A stretch of 8,954 nt of DNA from Cohaesibacteraceae bacterium (GTDB lineage: Bacteria; Pseudomonadota; Alphaproteobacteria; Rhizobiales; Cohaesibacteraceae), in the NCBI GenBank assembly GCA_016764535.1, contig JAESRR010000002.1, positions 1-8,954 of the forward strand, in the 5' to 3' direction. The notes beneath the pieces are model-generated. The model worked only from the letters and a program-made list of their open reading frames with translations, had not been told where the DNA came from and did no database searches. The translations under genes and the position numbers were made by a program. Below, one piece after another: positions 6,759-8,954 of the stretch. Within the stretch, counting starts at the first letter, position 1. Each line of letters starts with the position of its first letter.

Positions 6759-8156
6759 ATGTCCGCTAATATTACGGCACTTCTTTATCTTATATCCGCC
6801 ATCCTCTTCATTATGAGCCTGCGCGGGTTGTCGAGCCCCGAATCATCTCGAAGGGGCAATTATTATGGTATGATCGGCATGGCTATTGCTGTGGCGACCA
6901 CACTTGTTAACGCGTCTCCTTCGGCTACCGACTGGGTTATGATTACGATCGCATTTGTGATTGGCGGTGGCGGCGGCGCAATCGTGGCACGACGCATTCC
7001 GATGACCGCAATGCCACAGCTTGTTGCAGCTTTTCATTCTCTTGTTGGACTTGCTGCGGTGCTTGTTGCTGCGGCAGCCCTTTATGCACCGTCTGCATTT
7101 GGAATTGGCAGCACAGGGTCGATTACAGGTGCGAGCCTGCTGGAAATGTCGATTGGTGCAGCCATTGGTGCGCTGACATTTACCGGCTCTGTCATTGCTT
7201 TCTTAAAGCTTGACGGGCGTATGTCGGGTTCTCCGATCATGCTACCTGCAAGACATCTGATAAATATCGCCCTTGGCGTATTGTTGGTTGTTCTGGTCAT
7301 ACTGTTCATGGATTCAGAGAGTTATGCATTGTTCTGGGCCATAACCGGAGTGGCTTTGCTACTTGGCATCCTGTTGATCATCCCGATCGGGGGCGCTGAT
7401 ATGCCAGTTGTCGTGTCGATGCTGAATTCATATTCGGGTTGGGCAGCGGCAGGTATCGGCTTCACACTGGGAAATACCGCATTGATCATTACCGGTGCGC
7501 TGGTTGGTTCCTCCGGTGCCATTTTGTCCTACATAATGTGTAAGGCGATGAACCGGTCGTTCATTTCGGTGATTCTCGGTGGATTTGGTAATCTGGATTC
7601 AGCTTCTGCAGCTGGAGAGACAGAACAAAGACCCGTCAAACTGGGTGCGGCTGAAGATGCAGCTTTTATCTTGAAAAATGCGTCAAAGGTCATAATAGTT
7701 CCTGGATATGGAATGGCAGTGGCTCAGGCTCAACATGCTTTGAGAGAGATGGCTGACAAGCTAAAGGCCGAGGGCGTGGAAGTGAAATATGCCATTCATC
7801 CTGTTGCGGGTCGTATGCCAGGTCATATGAATGTTCTGCTGTCCGAAGCCAATGTTCCCTATGACGAGGTGTTTGAACTGGAAGATATCAATTCCGAGTT
7901 TGCCCAGGCAGATGTTGCGCTGGTGATAGGTGCCAATGACGTCACAAATCCGGCGGCGCGGGATGATCCCACTTCACCAATTTATGGAATGCCTATTCTT
8001 GACGTTGATAAAGCAGGTACATGCCTGTTTATGAAGCGTTCTCTTGGGGCAGGATATGCCGGGATCGAAAACGAGCTGTTCTACCGTGACAAAACCATGA
8101 TGCTTCTATCTGATGCAAAAAAGATGGTCGAGAATATCGTCAAGGCACTTGATTAA
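6759..8156 (+). CDS. pntB: NAD(P)+ transhydrogenase subunit beta (PntB, membrane dII plus NADP(H)-binding dIII)
   Basis: The 465-residue protein has the normal PntB layout. Residues 1 to about 270 are mostly hydrophobic helices (membrane domain II); about 285-465 are the NADP(H)-binding domain III facing the cytoplasm. H93 in AFHSLVGLAAV corresponds to the proton-channel histidine (E. coli beta His91), and N223 in MLNSYSGWAAA to beta Asn222. Domain III shows PGYGMAVAQAQ (315-325), HPVAGRMPGHMNVLL, GANDVTNPAA (391-400) and LDVDKAGTCLFMKRSLGAGYAG, all NADP-site motifs. ATG 6759 is preceded by AGGGAG (6746-6751, 7-base spacer), which overlaps the pntAB stop. It is the last gene of the unit and is followed by a strong terminator. 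No defect is seen. Confidence 0.97.
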   Translation: MSANITALLYLISAILFIMSLRGLSSPESSRRGNYYGMIGMAIAVATTLVNASPSATDWVMITIAFVIGGGGGAIVARRIPMTAMPQLVAAFHSLVGLAAVLVAAAALYAPSAFGIGSTGSITGASLLEMSIGAAIGALTFTGSVIAFLKLDGRMSGSPIMLPARHLINIALGVLLVVLVILFMDSESYALFWAITGVALLLGILLIIPIGGADMPVVVSMLNSYSGWAAAGIGFTLGNTALIITGALVGSSGAILSYIMCKAMNRSFISVILGGFGNLDSASAAGETEQRPVKLGAAEDAAFILKNASKVIIVPGYGMAVAQAQHALREMADKLKAEGVEVKYAIHPVAGRMPGHMNVLLSEANVPYDEVFELEDINSEFAQADVALVIGANDVTNPAARDDPTSPIYGMPILDVDKAGTCLFMKRSLGAGYAGIENELFYRDKTMMLLSDAKKMVENIVKALD

Positions 8157-8177
8157 TCCGCAAGTAAAATGAAGTTA

Positions 8178-8213
8178 AAAAGCCGCGTGTTGGGTGACCA
8201 TCACGCGGCTTTT
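8178..8213. terminator. Rho-independent terminator between pntB and the TPR gene, probably bidirectional
   Basis: AAAAGCCGCGTG (8178-8189) pairs perfectly with CACGCGGCTTTT (8202-8213, reading into the T run), giving a 12-base-pair stem with a GC-rich core and a 12-base loop. A run of Ts follows on the plus strand (interrupted by GG) and, because the stem starts with As, a run of Ts also follows on the minus strand. It sits in the 135-base gap between the convergent pntB and TPR genes and can serve both. Confidence 0.88.
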
Positions 8214-8291
8214 GGTATTTTTAAATAATCGAATTCCGCCAGTCTTTATCCAAACCGGTATTGCAAAGCGGAGATCCAGCTACGTTGGTTT

Positions 8292-8954
8292 TCAGGATGT
8301 ACGTTTGTAATTCTTTGTGCGGTCGGCACCTTCGCGAGCGGGCTGGTACCCTGGATTGATTCCCAACGCCCGTTTGTAGGATTTGTTGGCTTTTTTCAAA
8401 ATGCCAAGCCGTTCCAGTGCCAGACCCTGGTTTGTCCAGGCGCGGTAGTTATGGCGATCTATCTTGAGTGCCTGACTTATGTCAGACAGCGCAGCCTGTT
8501 GATCATTAAGCGCAAGATAACTGGCACCACGAGCGTTAAACGAATCAGCGATGCGGGCATTTCTGCTGAGAGAAGCCGTGTAGTCGTCAATCGCCTGATT
8601 GTGGTTTCCACGTGCCTGATAGATATTTCCGCGATTGTAGTAAACCTGTGCGCTTTGTGTGCCCAGGGAAATGACCTGATTGTAGTCGGCGATCGCAGCG
8701 TCCAGCTGACCACGCTCCCGGTGGAGGTTGCCGCGTCCAATCAATGCAGCTTCGTAAGCTGGATTGATTGCCAGTGCCTGATTGTAATCCTGCAAAGCAG
8801 CTCCAGGGTTACCTGTTCTGCGATAAATTAGCGCTCTATTGGCAAATGCTTGATAATAAGATGGGTTTATACCGATTGCAGCAGCAAAATCCTGCAAAGC
8901 GGCCGGGTAATTGCCAGCGCGCCCATAAGCCGTACCACGTACATTATACGCTTC
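8292..8954 (-). CDS. Tetratricopeptide-repeat (TPR) protein, N-terminal part outside window
   Basis: The frame is open from the right edge to TGA at 8294-8292, giving 220 visible residues; the true start lies outside. The visible part is six back-to-back 34-residue TPR units without gaps, beginning EAYNVRGTAYGRAGNY, QAFANRALIYRRTGNP, AALIGRGNLHRERGQL, QVYYNRGNIYQARGNH, DSFNARGASYLALNDQ and RAWTNQGLALERLGIL. A short basic tail ends in KNYKRTS. Each unit keeps the small/large pattern of TPR helices (G8, Y11, A20, Y/F24, A27, P32 type positions, partly degenerate in units 3-5). Such superhelical scaffolds bind protein partners; the partner, cellular location and any signal peptide cannot be seen. 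A TTG at 8897-8895 is in frame but is mid-repeat and not a plausible start. The gene converges with pntB and shares its terminator. Confidence 0.9.
   Translation of the reverse strand, partial: EAYNVRGTAYGRAGNYPAALQDFAAAIGINPSYYQAFANRALIYRRTGNPGAALQDYNQALAINPAYEAALIGRGNLHRERGQLDAAIADYNQVISLGTQSAQVYYNRGNIYQARGNHNQAIDDYTASLSRNARIADSFNARGASYLALNDQQAALSDISQALKIDRHNYRAWTNQGLALERLGILKKANKSYKRALGINPGYQPAREGADRTKNYKRTS

Noticed and set aside
1..8954. Mobile elements, CRISPR arrays, tRNA or rRNA genes, toxin or defence genes
   Set aside because: No such motifs, long repeats or terminal inverted repeats were seen by eye; all sizeable stretches are covered by conserved housekeeping-type genes.

Overview
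The window looks like ordinary chromosomal core DNA from an alphaproteobacterium of moderate GC content. Four things point there: a three-gene proton-translocating transhydrogenase (separate pntAA, pntAB and pntB), a small aa3-type cytochrome oxidase subunit IV directly in front of it, an AarF/COQ8-like kinase with alphaproteobacterial-style sequence, and a perfect CtrA-type box (TTAA-N7-TTAAC) before a sigma-54 response regulator. I see no mobile element, CRISPR array, tRNA or rRNA.

Layout, left to right. Positions 1-1326 (minus strand) hold a sigma-54-dependent response regulator whose C-terminal end lies beyond the left edge. A 234-base divergent intergenic region follows and carries the candidate CtrA box. 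On the plus strand come an M3-family oligoendopeptidase (1561-3399) and, 34 bases later, an ABC1/AarF-family atypical kinase (3434-4783), probably co-transcribed. After 145 bases with a good sigma-70-like promoter comes a second plus-strand unit: cytochrome oxidase subunit IV (4929-5063), pntAA (5132-6286), pntAB (6283-6747) and pntB (6759-8156). It closes with a strong, probably bidirectional hairpin terminator (8178-8213). On the minus strand, 8292-8954 holds the C-terminal part of a protein made of tandem TPR repeats, cut by the right edge.

Function. The transhydrogenase unit couples the proton gradient to reduction of NADP+ by NADH; the small oxidase subunit belongs to the complex that helps build that gradient. 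The kinase-like protein may also act in membrane or quinone physiology, but lacks the C-terminal membrane anchors of true UbiB. The regulator resembles TacA of Caulobacter, itself CtrA-controlled, so the CtrA box may mark a conserved CtrA-to-TacA circuit (inference). I found no evidence of a novel defence, mobile or biosynthetic system. The CtrA box and the altered KxGQ motif of the kinase are the points most worth checking.
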